From Duganella aceris (GTDB lineage: Bacteria; Pseudomonadota; Gammaproteobacteria; Burkholderiales; Burkholderiaceae_D), in the NCBI RefSeq assembly GCF_011090165.1, contig NZ_JAADJT010000006.1, positions 394,288 to 458,287 on the forward strand: a DNA stretch of 64,000 nt. Direction: 5' to 3'. Positions within the stretch are counted from its first letter, which is position 1, and each line of letters starts with the position of its first letter. A program made the position numbers and the translations under genes. Below the pieces are notes generated by a model. It searched no databases and was not told where the DNA came from. It saw nothing but the letters and a program-made list of their open reading frames with translations. Below are positions 25,462-35,001 of the stretch, in pieces.

Positions 25462-27008
25462 AACTGACGTTGTCGCAGCGCTTGTCGCTGGTGTTCGCCA
25501 TCCTGCTGCTGGCCTGCTGCGGCGCGTCGGCGTGGCTGCAGATCCGCGCCGCCATCATGCACGAGATGGAAGTGGTGCAGGGCTTGTCGCGCGGGCTGGC
25601 GCGCAGCATCGCATTGGACGCGCAGCTGATGCACGCGGATGCGGACGCTGCTCCGGAGGCCGCCGCGACAGACCCCGCCGACGCTTCCGGCGCCACCGGC
25701 GGAGCGCCGCCCAGCGAAGGCCTCGGCCCGGAAGCGGTACGCCGCCTGTTCAGCAAGCTGATGGTGGTAAATCCCAGCGTCGAAGTCTATCTGCTGGACA
25801 TGGAAGGTCGCGTCGTCGGCCACGCCGCGCCGGCCGGAAGCCTGAAACGCGACCGCGTCGATCTCGAACCGGTGCGCCGCCTGCTCGACAACCAACCCTT
25901 GCCGATCCAGGGCGACGACCCGCGCAGCACCAACGGCCGCAAGGTATTCAGCGCGGCGGTGCTGCGCATGGGCGAGCAGAAGGTCGGCTACATCTACGTG
26001 ATCCTGCAAAGCGTGGAGCACGACCGCCTGGCCGCGCGCGCCACCGCCAGCTCGGTGCTGCGCACCACCTTGTGGTCGATGGCCTTGGTGGCGCTGCTGG
26101 GCCTGATCGCCGGCTTGATCGCATTCCGTCTGATCACCCGCCCACTGGGCCGTCTGACCGCCAATATGCGGCAGCTCGACACCAAGGCCGACCAGTTGGT
26201 GCTGCCGGCGCCGGTCTCCGGCGGCTCGCGCGACGAGATCGCGATCCTGGAGCAAGCCTTCAGCGAGATGGCGGCGCGCATCAACGAACAATGGCAAACC
26301 ATGCGCCAGCTGGACCAGGACCGGCGCGAAGTGGTGGCGAATATCTCGCACGACCTGCGCACGCCGCTAGGTTCCCTGCACGGCTACCTGGAGACGCTGT
26401 CGCTGAAGGACGGCACACTGGACGCGGCCGAACGGCAGCGTTATCTCGGCATCGCGCTGGCGCAGAGCCGCAAGGTGGGCGGACTGGCGCAGGCGCTGTT
26501 CGAGCTGGCGCGGCTGGAGCATGGCGCGGTGGAGCCGGAACTGGAGGCTTTCTCCATCAGCGATTTGATCCAGGACGTGTTTCAGAAATTCGAGCTGAAG
26601 GCGCAGGAGCGCAACGTGCGGCTGATGGCGACGTTGCCGCATCCGGCGCCGATGGTGCGTGCGGACCTGGGCATGATCGAGCGTGTGCTGACCAATCTGT
26701 TCGACAACGCGATCCGCCACACGCCGGCCGGCGGCGAGGTGGAAATCGTGGTCGAGCCGGCGCGCGACGGCAAGGTGCAGCTGATCGTCGCCGACACCGG
26801 GCCGGGCATTCCGCCGGAGATGCGGGATGTGCTGTTCCGCCGGCCGTTCGCGCTGCGCGGCGAGCGCAGGGAAGGCGGCCTGGGCCTGCTGATCGTCAAC
26901 CGCATCATGCAACTGCACGGCGGCGGCATCGAACTGCTCGGCGCCGATGACCTGGCGCGCCAGCAGCGGCAAGGCGCGGTGTTTCGCTTCGCGCTGCCGG
27001 CGGGGTGA
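25458..27008 (+). CDS. Sensor histidine kinase
   Basis: This 516-residue membrane kinase is the partner of the response regulator that it overlaps. TM1 (residues about 9-29) precedes a periplasmic sensor of about 170 residues with an Ala/Asp/Pro-rich loop and a PAS/Cache-like strand (VEVYLLDMEGRVVGHA). TM2 (LWSMALVALLGLIAGLIAF) and a HAMP follow. The H-box has phospho-acceptor His298 (ANISHDLRTPLGSLHGYLE). ATP-binding boxes are N (NLFDNAIRHTP), G1 (DTGPGIPPE) and G2 (GGLGLLIV). The stimulus is unknown. Confidence 0.95.
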   Translation: MKLTLSQRLSLVFAILLLACCGASAWLQIRAAIMHEMEVVQGLSRGLARSIALDAQLMHADADAAPEAAATDPADASGATGGAPPSEGLGPEAVRRLFSKLMVVNPSVEVYLLDMEGRVVGHAAPAGSLKRDRVDLEPVRRLLDNQPLPIQGDDPRSTNGRKVFSAAVLRMGEQKVGYIYVILQSVEHDRLAARATASSVLRTTLWSMALVALLGLIAGLIAFRLITRPLGRLTANMRQLDTKADQLVLPAPVSGGSRDEIAILEQAFSEMAARINEQWQTMRQLDQDRREVVANISHDLRTPLGSLHGYLETLSLKDGTLDAAERQRYLGIALAQSRKVGGLAQALFELARLEHGAVEPELEAFSISDLIQDVFQKFELKAQERNVRLMATLPHPAPMVRADLGMIERVLTNLFDNAIRHTPAGGEVEIVVEPARDGKVQLIVADTGPGIPPEMRDVLFRRPFALRGERREGGLGLLIVNRIMQLHGGGIELLGADDLARQQRQGAVFRFALPAG

Positions 27009-27026
27009 GCTCCGCGCCGTCGGTAT

Positions 27027-28460
<1,434 letters not shown>

Positions 28461-28567
28461 GGTGGCGGACCTGTTCAAAAAGTACGTGGGCACAGTCTAA
28501 CAGGGGCGGGCCCGGCGCTGTGCGTTGTGGGTGATGTGTTGCTACAGTGTGTTGCTGCTGTGCCGTA

Positions 28568-28792
28568 TCAGTTCGGCGCCCATACCGGCAAACCGGTCAG
28601 GTCGAGATTCTCGTCGCGCACCCAGACCGGCAGGCCGGAGTTGTCGGTGGCCTCCAGCAGTTCCAGCTGCTCTTGCTTGAGCGCGGAACGTTTGCCGCGG
28701 GGCGGTGGTGGGCGCTTGGCTTCGGGTTCGAGCGGTGCGGCTGGGCCGAAACCGGGTAGGTCGAACGTCGCGTTATCTTTTTTATCTCTCAT
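28568..28792 (-). CDS. Small hypothetical protein
   Basis: This 74-residue protein (MRDKKDNATFDLPGFG) has a Pro-rich basic middle (AKRPPPPRGKRSALKQEQ) and a C terminus with a short internal repeat (SGLPVW and TGLPVW). There is no signal peptide and no recognised family. The start is uncertain: it sits right behind the T-run of the terminator at 28794-28828 with only a weak ribosome-binding site. Coding potential looks plausible, but it could be expressed from its own promoter or not at all. Confidence 0.5.
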   Translation of the reverse strand: MRDKKDNATFDLPGFGPAAPLEPEAKRPPPPRGKRSALKQEQLELLEATDNSGLPVWVRDENLDLTGLPVWAPN

Positions 28793-28793
28793 C

Positions 28794-28828
28794 TGAAAAA
28801 ACAAAAGCCCGGCTGCAGCAGTCGGGCT
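28794..28828 (-). terminator. Intrinsic terminator of the phosphoesterase gene
   Basis: On the minus strand AGCCCG and CGGGCT close a hairpin with inner CTGC/GCAG pairing, followed by TTTTGTTTTTT. It lies about 40 bases after the stop of the gene at 28868-30526. Confidence 0.85.
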
Positions 28829-28867
28829 CAGTAAGCTAATTCGCGCAGTGTAACACAAAGCGCAAAC

Positions 28868-30526
28868 TCAACGGAAGCTCAGCGCCCCGGTCAGGTCGCC
28901 CGGCGGCAGCGCATTGCGTGCCGCGAAGGCGTCGTTGCGCAGCTTCAGGCCTTCCAGCAGCGGCAGGTCGTGCAGGCGGGTGATGAAGCGCATGATCGAC
29001 GTGGTGTCGTAGAAGGTGTGGTCGACCTGGCCTTTTTTCGCATACGGCGAGATCACGATGGCCGGGATGCGCGAGCCCGGCCCCCAGCGGTCGCCCTTCG
29101 GCGGCGCCACGTGGTCCCACCAGCCGCCGTTTTCGTCGAAGGTGATCACGACGACCATATCCTTCCACTGCGGCGACTTCTTGAGGTGCTCGATCACGTT
29201 GGCGATGTGGGCGTCGCCGGACTCGATGTCGGAGTAGCCGGCGTGCAGGTTGAGGTTACCCTGCGGCTTGTAGAAGGTCACGGCCGGCAGCTTGCCGGCG
29301 ATCGCGTCGGCGATGAACTTGTTGGAGATCGGGCTATCGCCCAGGCCACCGTCGCGCAGGTGCTCGGCGCGGGCGGCGGTGCCGGGCGCGAACTGCTTGA
29401 AGTAGTTGAACGGCTGGTGGTGGTACTGGAAGTTGGGCTTGGCGCCGGCGCCGCGCGCGTCCAGCGCCGCCTGCCACGCGCCGCCGTACCACGCCCAGCT
29501 GACCTTCTTGGCCGACAGCAGGTCGCCGATGGTGTTGTAGCTTTGCGGCGGCAGGGTGCCGGCGTCGTTGGGATCGGCCAGCAAAGGATCGCCGTCGAAG
29601 GCGGGGCGGATGTAGCTCGGCTGATAGGGCGGGGCCATGGTGTTGACCGCATAGCCGTCTGGCGTGATCGCGCCGTTGTTGACGAAGTGCGGGTGGCCGT
29701 CCAGCGCGGAGGCCGGGCTGTCCGTGGCCACCGACAGGCGGAAGCCGGTCGGACCGTCGTCCAGCACCGCGATTTTCTTCTTGGCCGCCGTGTCCTTGGC
29801 GTTGAAGTATTCGGGCGTGCGGCCGGAGATCAGGAACTGGTGGTTCAGGTAGGAGCCGCCGAAGGCCGCCATGAAGAAGTTATCGCACAGGGTGTACTGT
29901 TCGGCGATCTTCCACAGGCCGAGGTTTTGATTGGTCTCGCCGTAGTAGCCCATCACCATGCCGCCGGTGTTGCCCCAGGCCGCGAAGCCGTCGTTCTTGC
30001 CGCCGTTGATCTGCATCTGGTTGTGATAGAACAGGTGCCACAGGTCGCGCGTGATCACGGCTTCCGGCAGCGGCTTGCCTTCGGTGTCGACCAATTTGAA
30101 CGGCGCGTTCGGCAGGCCTTTGATGTCGTCTTCCTTGATCGCGTATTTTTTACCGCCGATGTCCTGGGTGTTCGGCACCATGCCACCCCAGACTTTCGGC
30201 AGTGTCGGCAGCACCGAGCCGTCGCGGTCGCGCTGAAGGCAGGCCGCCGGAGGCACGGCCGACAGCGGATTGGCGGTGCCGGGGAAGTTGGCGAACAGGT
30301 TGTTGAAGCTGCGGTTTTCCAGGTAAATCACCACCACATGCTTGACGCTGGCCTTGAGCTTGGCGTCGAGCGAACCCTTGACCGCCTTGCTGGACGCCGC
30401 CTCGGCGATCGCGGGCAGGGCGGCGGTAACGCCGGTCGCGGCGGCCGCCTGGAAAATGCGGCGGCGCGAAGGATTGGCCAGAGCGTCCTGCTGTTGCGGA
30501 TTTGATACCTTAGCTTGATCCTTCAC
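28868..30526 (-). CDS. AcpA-like acid phosphatase / phospholipase C family phosphoesterase with Tat signal
   Basis: This 552-residue phosphoesterase is exported folded: the Tat motif SRRRIFQAAAATGVTAALPA is near residue 21. The alkaline-phosphatase-like metal site is visible in HVVVIYLENRSFNNLFANFP, with conserved Glu-Asn, and in VVVITFDENGGWWDHVAPPK, with FDE and DH. Family members hydrolyse phosphomonoesters or phosphatidylcholine in the periplasm or outside the cell. The proline-rich TLPPQSYNTIGDLLSAKKVS region is typical of the AcpA branch. It is a single gene with its own terminator. Confidence 0.92.
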   Translation of the reverse strand: MKDQAKVSNPQQQDALANPSRRRIFQAAAATGVTAALPAIAEAASSKAVKGSLDAKLKASVKHVVVIYLENRSFNNLFANFPGTANPLSAVPPAACLQRDRDGSVLPTLPKVWGGMVPNTQDIGGKKYAIKEDDIKGLPNAPFKLVDTEGKPLPEAVITRDLWHLFYHNQMQINGGKNDGFAAWGNTGGMVMGYYGETNQNLGLWKIAEQYTLCDNFFMAAFGGSYLNHQFLISGRTPEYFNAKDTAAKKKIAVLDDGPTGFRLSVATDSPASALDGHPHFVNNGAITPDGYAVNTMAPPYQPSYIRPAFDGDPLLADPNDAGTLPPQSYNTIGDLLSAKKVSWAWYGGAWQAALDARGAGAKPNFQYHHQPFNYFKQFAPGTAARAEHLRDGGLGDSPISNKFIADAIAGKLPAVTFYKPQGNLNLHAGYSDIESGDAHIANVIEHLKKSPQWKDMVVVITFDENGGWWDHVAPPKGDRWGPGSRIPAIVISPYAKKGQVDHTFYDTTSIMRFITRLHDLPLLEGLKLRNDAFAARNALPPGDLTGALSFR

Positions 30527-30704
30527 GCCTGCCCCTTGAGAAATCTAAAAGGTCAATTGTGACAGCTTGTTCACAGGCTGAAAAGTGTGGGCGTGTGACA
30601 GTATGTAGATGGCTTAGGATATATCAGTGCAAAGCGCTGTCTGGAGAATAAAGTCTTCCGTTAAAAGGCACTCCTTGAAATCCGTAACGCTACGCTATAC
30701 ACTC

Positions 30705-30983
30705 ATGATACGAACGTTCAAGCACAAGGGTTTAGAGGCGTTCTTTAAGACCGGCAGCAAGGCAGGCATCCGGCCGAGCCACGCGTCGCGCTTAAGGAGC
30801 CAGTTGACGAGACTGGATGTTTGTTCCGAAATCCAAGACATGAACGTTGCAGGATGGCGGTTTCATGCACTCTCCGGCGGGTTGGCCGACCACTGTTCAG
30901 TCACAGTTAGTGGTAATTGGCGGCTGACGTTCAAGTTTGAAAATGGCGATGCATTTTTAGTTAATTACCAGGATTATCATTAG
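30705..30983 (+). CDS. higB: HigB-type (RelE superfamily) toxin
   Basis: This 92-residue toxin is a ribosome-dependent mRNA endonuclease in its family. The sequence MIRTFKHKGLEAFFKTGSKA, the middle RLDVCSEIQDMNVAGWRFHA and the end WRLTFKFENGDAFLVNYQDY are those of HigB/RelE-like toxins, including the conserved C-terminal Tyr. The ATG at 30705 is chosen because the conserved IRTFKHKGLE start follows directly. The gene precedes its antitoxin by 8 bases, the HigBA order. Base composition is less GC-rich than in the flanking genes. Confidence 0.93.
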   Translation: MIRTFKHKGLEAFFKTGSKAGIRPSHASRLRSQLTRLDVCSEIQDMNVAGWRFHALSGGLADHCSVTVSGNWRLTFKFENGDAFLVNYQDYH

Positions 30984-30991
30984 AGGCTGTC

Positions 30992-31309
30992 ATGGCGACA
31001 ATTTCAAAGATATTCGATCCCCCACACCCGGGAGGTACGCTTCGGGACGATGTGCTGCCAGCGTTGGGGCTGAGTGTGACTGAAGCGGCAAAGCAGTTGG
31101 GGGTGACGCGTGCAGCGTTGTCGCGAGTCTTGAATGAGCGCGCTGCGATATCTCCAATGATGGCACTCAGGTTGGAGGCGTGGCTTGGTCTTGAGAACGG
31201 CGGAAGCGCGGAGGTATGGGTCGCGCATCAGGCATCTTACGATCTCTGGCAAGCGAGAAAGACTGGGGTGCCCCAAACGATAAAGCCAATCAAACCGCAG
31301 GTCGCATAG
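30992..31309 (+). CDS. higA: HigA-type antitoxin (XRE/HTH)
   Basis: This 105-residue protein binds and neutralises HigB and represses its own promoter in known systems. The HigA signature PPHPGGTLRDDVLPALGLSV is followed by an HTH (TEAAKQLGVTRAALSRVLNE) and the conserved AAISPMMALRLEAWLG. Its length is normal. It is translationally close to the toxin gene. Codon usage with more A/T endings suggests horizontal acquisition together with higB. Confidence 0.95.
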   Translation: MATISKIFDPPHPGGTLRDDVLPALGLSVTEAAKQLGVTRAALSRVLNERAAISPMMALRLEAWLGLENGGSAEVWVAHQASYDLWQARKTGVPQTIKPIKPQVA

Positions 31310-31397
31310 GCGAAAGTCCTAGGATTCTTCCGTTCAAAGTTTCCTCATTCATAATTCCGCGTTTGCTTAAATTATGGCTCGGGAGTGTCTACAATGA

Positions 31398-31665
31398 TCG
31401 TGGCGATTCAATCTCCGTGCGGAGATGGTGGAGCCAGCCTACCCGGAGAGGCGTGGCGCAAGCGCCATCGACAAATACGCCTTCCAGCTCGCCGCTCTGC
31501 TCAAAACCGAGGCCAGCAAGAGTCGCAAGCAGCGACGTACTCTAAAACAGATACACGAAGACCTGAAGGAGCTTGGGTTTGAAGGGTCTTATGGCCGCGT
31601 CGCAGCTTTCGCGAGGGTCTGGAGAGAGGGTCAAATTGACAGGGTCAATTCAACGAGCAAACGAA
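31398..31665 (+). pseudogene. IS21-like transposase (IstA) fragment
   Basis: The frame reads PAYPERRGASAIDKYAFQLA, then RRTLKQIHEDLKELGFEGSY, GRVAAFARVWREGQIDRVNS and TSKRT. This matches the segment of IS21-family IstA between the N-terminal HTH and the catalytic DDE core. Both ends are missing: there is no start or HTH upstream, and after TSKRT the frame runs into the tRNA-fMet terminator instead of the expected PLxFxPGEAFQFDW region. No terminal inverted repeats or istB are visible. The stretch 31310-31748 otherwise holds nothing I can call. Confidence 0.75.
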
Positions 31666-31704
31666 CATCATGGTGGTTCACTAAGTGTGACACACCCGTA
31701 AAGC

Positions 31705-31739
31705 AAAAAGCCGTTGAGTCCTTTTGGATTCAACGGCTT
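31705..31739 (-). terminator. Intrinsic terminator of tRNA-fMet
   Basis: On the minus strand AAGCCGTTGAATCC pairs with GGACTCAACGGCTT around AAAA (one mismatch), followed by TTTTGC. It starts 10 bases after the tRNA 3' end. Confidence 0.88.
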
Positions 31740-31748
31740 GCCGTATTC

Positions 31749-31825
31749 TGGTTGCGGGGACAGGATTTGAACCTGTGACCTTCGGGTTATGAGCCCGACG
31801 AGCTGCCAGACTGCTCCACCCCGCG
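31749..31825 (-). tRNA. Initiator tRNA-fMet(CAT)
   Basis: This is a 77-base cloverleaf with encoded CCA. The anticodon stem has the GGG/CCC pairs and the loop CTCATAA, giving CAT. The first base C faces A at position 72, the unpaired end that marks initiator tRNAs. The 3' side faces the HigBA/IS21 remnant island. Confidence 0.96.
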
Positions 31826-31933
31826 TCTGAGGCCCGAATTATACATAGCCTTGTCGAGATCCGCAAGGGCCAAAATAAGAGCCACTTATATTTCGATGAT
31901 TTCCTTAAGTGGCGCTTATGTTTATCGCATCAT

Positions 31934-33103
31934 TTACGCGGCGGCCAGGCGCCACAGCGAGGTGACTTCGGCTGCGCGGGCGGCGTGCAGGGGATCGGTG
32001 GCGTCGGCGGCGCGCGGGTGGGTCGGGCGCACGTCGTGGCGGTCGATCACTTTCAGGCCGGCGGCGGCGATCCATGCCGTCAGCTCTTCGCGCGGTCGCA
32101 GGCCCAGGTGCTCGGCCAGATCGGACAGAATCAACCAGCCTTCGCCGCCCGGCGTCAGATGGTCCACCAAGCCGGCGAGGAAGCCGCGCAGCATGCGGCT
32201 CTCCGGGTCGTAGACCGCGTATTCGATCGGCGAACTCGGACGCGCCGGCACCCACGGTGGATTACACACCACCAGCGGTGCGCGGCCTTCGGGGAACAAG
32301 TCCGCTTCCAGCAGTTCGACCTGACCGTCCAGATCCAGGCGCGCCAGGTTCTCGCGGGCGCAGCTCAGCGCGCGCTGATCCTGGTCGGTGGCGATCACGC
32401 GGGCGACGCCGCGCTTGGCCAGCACCGCCGACAGCACGCCGGTGCCGGCGCCGATGTCGAACGCCAGCTTGACGCCGGCCGGCAGCGGCGTGTCCGCCAC
32501 CAGCTGCACGTATTCGCCGCGCACCGGCGAGAACACGCCGTAGTGCGGGTGGATGCGCGCGTCCAGCGCCGGGATCTCGACCCCGGTGCGGCGCCATTCA
32601 TGCGCGCCGATCAGGCCGAGCAGCTCGCGCAACGAGGCGATGAACGGTTCTTCGAAGCGGCCGTAAGCTTCGTTGCAGGCCAGCTGTACTTCCGGCGCGC
32701 GGCGCAGCGGGATGGTGTAACCGTCTTCGAAGGGAATCAGTAGCATCGCCAAGGTGCGTGCGCGTTGCGACTGTGCCTGGCGGTGCAGGTGGAACGCTTC
32801 GGTCGGCGTGGCGGGCGCCTTGGCGGGCTTGGCTTTCTTGGCCGGCTTGCTTTTGTGGTCGGCGCGCCGCGCCAGCGCTTGCAGCAGCTGGCGGGCGTTC
32901 TGGAAGTCGCCGCGCCACAGGAGGGCAGTGCCTTCGCAGGCCAAGCGGTAGGCGACATCGGCGTTGGTGCGGTCGTCGGCGATCACCACCCGCTTCGGCG
33001 GCGGCATGCCGGCTTCGGAGCGCCAGCGCGCGGAGCAGGCGACGCCGTTCTCCTCCCAGTGGATTTGCTGCGGCATCGGGACGGAGGAGATTTGTACAGG
33101 CAT
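31934..33103 (-). CDS. Class I SAM-dependent methyltransferase (N6-adenine/HemK-like)
   Basis: This 389-residue protein has an N-terminal helical domain (residues 1-150) with a Lys/Ala-rich linker (KSKPAKKAKPAKAPATPT). A Rossmann methyltransferase core follows: motif I FDIGAGTGVLSAVLAKRG, motif II region VIATDQDQRALSCARENL and the catalytic VCNPPWVPARPSS. NPPW is the N-methyltransferase motif of RsmC, HemK/PrmC and similar enzymes that modify amide or adenine nitrogen. A C-terminal substrate region holds RPTHPRAADATDPLHAAR. The target may be rRNA or protein; it cannot be decided here. Confidence 0.88.
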   Translation of the reverse strand: MPVQISSVPMPQQIHWEENGVACSARWRSEAGMPPPKRVVIADDRTNADVAYRLACEGTALLWRGDFQNARQLLQALARRADHKSKPAKKAKPAKAPATPTEAFHLHRQAQSQRARTLAMLLIPFEDGYTIPLRRAPEVQLACNEAYGRFEEPFIASLRELLGLIGAHEWRRTGVEIPALDARIHPHYGVFSPVRGEYVQLVADTPLPAGVKLAFDIGAGTGVLSAVLAKRGVARVIATDQDQRALSCARENLARLDLDGQVELLEADLFPEGRAPLVVCNPPWVPARPSSPIEYAVYDPESRMLRGFLAGLVDHLTPGGEGWLILSDLAEHLGLRPREELTAWIAAAGLKVIDRHDVRPTHPRAADATDPLHAARAAEVTSLWRLAAA

Positions 33104-33203
33104 GGGGAATCAATCGACGGAAAATAGTGACGCGCTGACGCGGGACCGCGTAGCGGAGAGTGTCGCTATTATACCGGTCGCCGGCCGGGCGGCCGGCTTG
33201 GGG

Positions 33204-34079
33204 TCAGGACGATGCCTTTTCGGCCGGGACGGCGTCGGCGGCCGTCGGCGCGGGAGCGACTTCCGGCTCGGCGGCCGGCGTCGCGGCGGAGGCTTGCGCG
33301 TCGTAGGCCGATTTGGCTTTGTCGGCGACATTCAGGTCGGCGTAGGTGTTGGTGTCCTTGCTGTCGACCAGATTGAGCAGGCGCAGCGACAGGCTGCGCA
33401 ACGTGTTGCGGTCGATGCCGTCGCTGGTCTGGCTGTCGCCGTCGCTGCTGGCGAGCGCGCTTTGCAGATCGACGCCGATCAATTTGAACAGATCCGCCAA
33501 CGTGCCCGGGAAGTCGATGTTCGGCAACTGCACGTTCGGCAGGTCCTTGGTGGTGGCGGCTTTCGGCTTGTCGTCCGCCTGCTGCGGCGCGGTGGTCTGG
33601 CTGGCCGCCGCATTGAGCTCGTAGTTGTACTGGACTTCGACTTCGAAATCGAACTTGCGGCCGTCGGCCGTGGTGATGGTGCCTTTGCCTATGAAGTGCG
33701 AGCTGTCGCTCAGCTGGAGAGCTGCGACGTCGGTCGTGCCTTGCGCGCCTTGGCTGTGCAGCGCGCCCAGCGCGTAGCTGGACGAGGTCTCCAGGCTGGC
33801 CGAATCGAAATCGATCACCGCGCCTTTGGCGGCGTCGCCGAACAGCGCCTGGGTGAAGCTGCTGACGAAGTCCTGCGCGAAATCCACCGTCGCATTGCCG
33901 ACCGACGCCACCCGCTTTTGCAGATCCAGCCCGTCGTCGGACAGCGAGATCGGCGACGCGCTGAAGCCCTTGGTCTTCTGCAGCGCGGTGGCGCCGTCGG
34001 TTTTGCCGTCGTTGCGCGGGTTGGCGGTATAAAGGGACGCCGGCTGGGAGCGGGCGCCGAGGGCGGGGATGGTCGACAT
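33204..34079 (-). CDS. DUF5610-like protein
   Basis: This 291-residue protein starts MSTIPALGARSQPASLYTAN and has no signal peptide. A middle domain (residues about 45-170: DGLDLQKRVASVGNATVDFA, then VQYNYELNAA) resembles DUF5610 proteins. A second region (LPNVQLPNIDFPGTLADLF to LRSLSLRLLNLVDSKDTNTY) and an acidic Ala/Pro tail follow. It belongs to a small minus-strand group with the SprA-like gene at 34407; such proteins occur near flagellar or secreted metalloprotease-like genes. Function is unknown. Confidence 0.72.
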   Translation of the reverse strand: MSTIPALGARSQPASLYTANPRNDGKTDGATALQKTKGFSASPISLSDDGLDLQKRVASVGNATVDFAQDFVSSFTQALFGDAAKGAVIDFDSASLETSSSYALGALHSQGAQGTTDVAALQLSDSSHFIGKGTITTADGRKFDFEVEVQYNYELNAAASQTTAPQQADDKPKAATTKDLPNVQLPNIDFPGTLADLFKLIGVDLQSALASSDGDSQTSDGIDRNTLRSLSLRLLNLVDSKDTNTYADLNVADKAKSAYDAQASAATPAAEPEVAPAPTAADAVPAEKASS

Positions 34080-34156
34080 GGCGGATTCCGTTTTCGATAA
34101 TACTTCTACAACTCTATAACGGTCTCGCAGCGGATTACTTGAGGGCCCGGCGCGAA

Positions 34157-34366
34157 TTAGTGGTGATGCGTCCAGCCTTCCGGGGCGGCGAGGTAGGATT
34201 CGACCGCGTCTTTCTGGCCGATGGCGTGGTGTTTGACTTCGCCGCACTGGCAAACGCCGAAGTATGGCTGGATGTGCGAGCAGGCCGAGACCTTTTGCAG
34301 CCGGACTTGCACGGCTTTGGCGCACTTGGTGCATTTGAACGTGAGGCTGCGTGGTGCTTTTAACAT
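34157..34366 (-). CDS. Small zinc-ribbon-like protein
   Basis: This 69-residue protein has two knuckles, CTKC (residues 12-15) and CQCG (about 39-42) with another Cys at SACSH, and a His-rich C terminus ending EGWTHHH. It looks like a small zinc-binding ribbon; partner and role are unknown. It lies between the DUF5610-like and SprA-like genes on the same strand. Confidence 0.7.
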   Translation of the reverse strand: MLKAPRSLTFKCTKCAKAVQVRLQKVSACSHIQPYFGVCQCGEVKHHAIGQKDAVESYLAAPEGWTHHH

Positions 34367-34406
34367 GGTTTCAATCGGTGGAGAGGCAAAGGCGGGATTT
34401 TATCAT

Positions 34407-34946
34407 TCAAGCATAGACGTCGAGCTGGGGCGCTTGTTGTGGGGCGGTGCCGTAGCCGCGTTGCACCTTGCCGGTCGCGTCCTGCGTCTGCTGCTGCGCC
34501 AACTCGGCGCGGGCCTGTGCTTCCATCTGCTGCGCCTGGGCCGCCACCGAGCGGTCCGCGCCCGATGGCTCGGCCGGCGCCAGCGCGGCGGCCTGGATGG
34601 TGCGGGCGCGGGCGATGGTTTCTTCGGGCGTGCCGCCGGGCGAGGTGTCAATATTGACTTCGCCGCCGATGGCGTAGGAAACGCCGTTCGGTCCGCGCTG
34701 ATAAGTGTAGGAGGCGCCGGAGACGGCCAGGCCGCCCGCCGTCGCCAGGTGCGCCTGTTCGTGCTGGCGCACTTCGGTGTCGCGGGATTTCAGCTGGTCG
34801 ACCAGCTTGAGCGCTTCAGGCGTCAGGTTGGTGGTGGAGGCGGGTGTTGTCGTCGCGGGCTTGGTGGGCGCGGCCGCTTGCGCCGGCGGCGTGTCGCGCG
34901 CCGGTGTGGTACTGGCTAAACTCGGTGAGATGGCGCCGATGCTCAT
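34407..34946 (-). CDS. SprA-related putative metalloprotease
   Basis: This 179-residue protein has an Ala/Thr/Pro-rich N-terminal region, then LTPEALKLVDQLKSRDTEVRQHEQAHLATAGGLAVSGASY (positions about 42-81, with the zincin motif HEQAH). The segment YQRGPNGVSYAIGGEVNIDT follows. This is the pattern of the SprA/CJM1_0395 family of putative metalloproteases, with the HExxH intact. The C-terminal part is a Gln/Ala-rich helix. There is no signal peptide. Activity has not been established for most members; the call rests on the motif pattern. Confidence 0.83.
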   Translation of the reverse strand: MSIGAISPSLASTTPARDTPPAQAAAPTKPATTTPASTTNLTPEALKLVDQLKSRDTEVRQHEQAHLATAGGLAVSGASYTYQRGPNGVSYAIGGEVNIDTSPGGTPEETIARARTIQAAALAPAEPSGADRSVAAQAQQMEAQARAELAQQQTQDATGKVQRGYGTAPQQAPQLDVYA

Positions 34947-35001
34947 GATTGTGCCTCGCTGGAGACTGAATCATAGCAAAATTGTAGCAAATCGGGCGCG
35001 T

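Noticed and set aside
30558..30575. CRP-like site TGTGA-N8-TCACA upstream of higBA
   Set aside because: The spacer is 8 bases where CRP sites have 6; similarity is probably chance.
30675..30701. TTGAAA and TATACA as a higBA promoter
   Set aside because: The spacing is only 15 bases and the predicted start would fall at or after the toxin ATG, so the promoter cannot be placed with confidence.
31398..31665. Functional IS21 insertion sequence
   Set aside because: Only an internal piece of istA is present; no terminal repeats, DDE core or istB.
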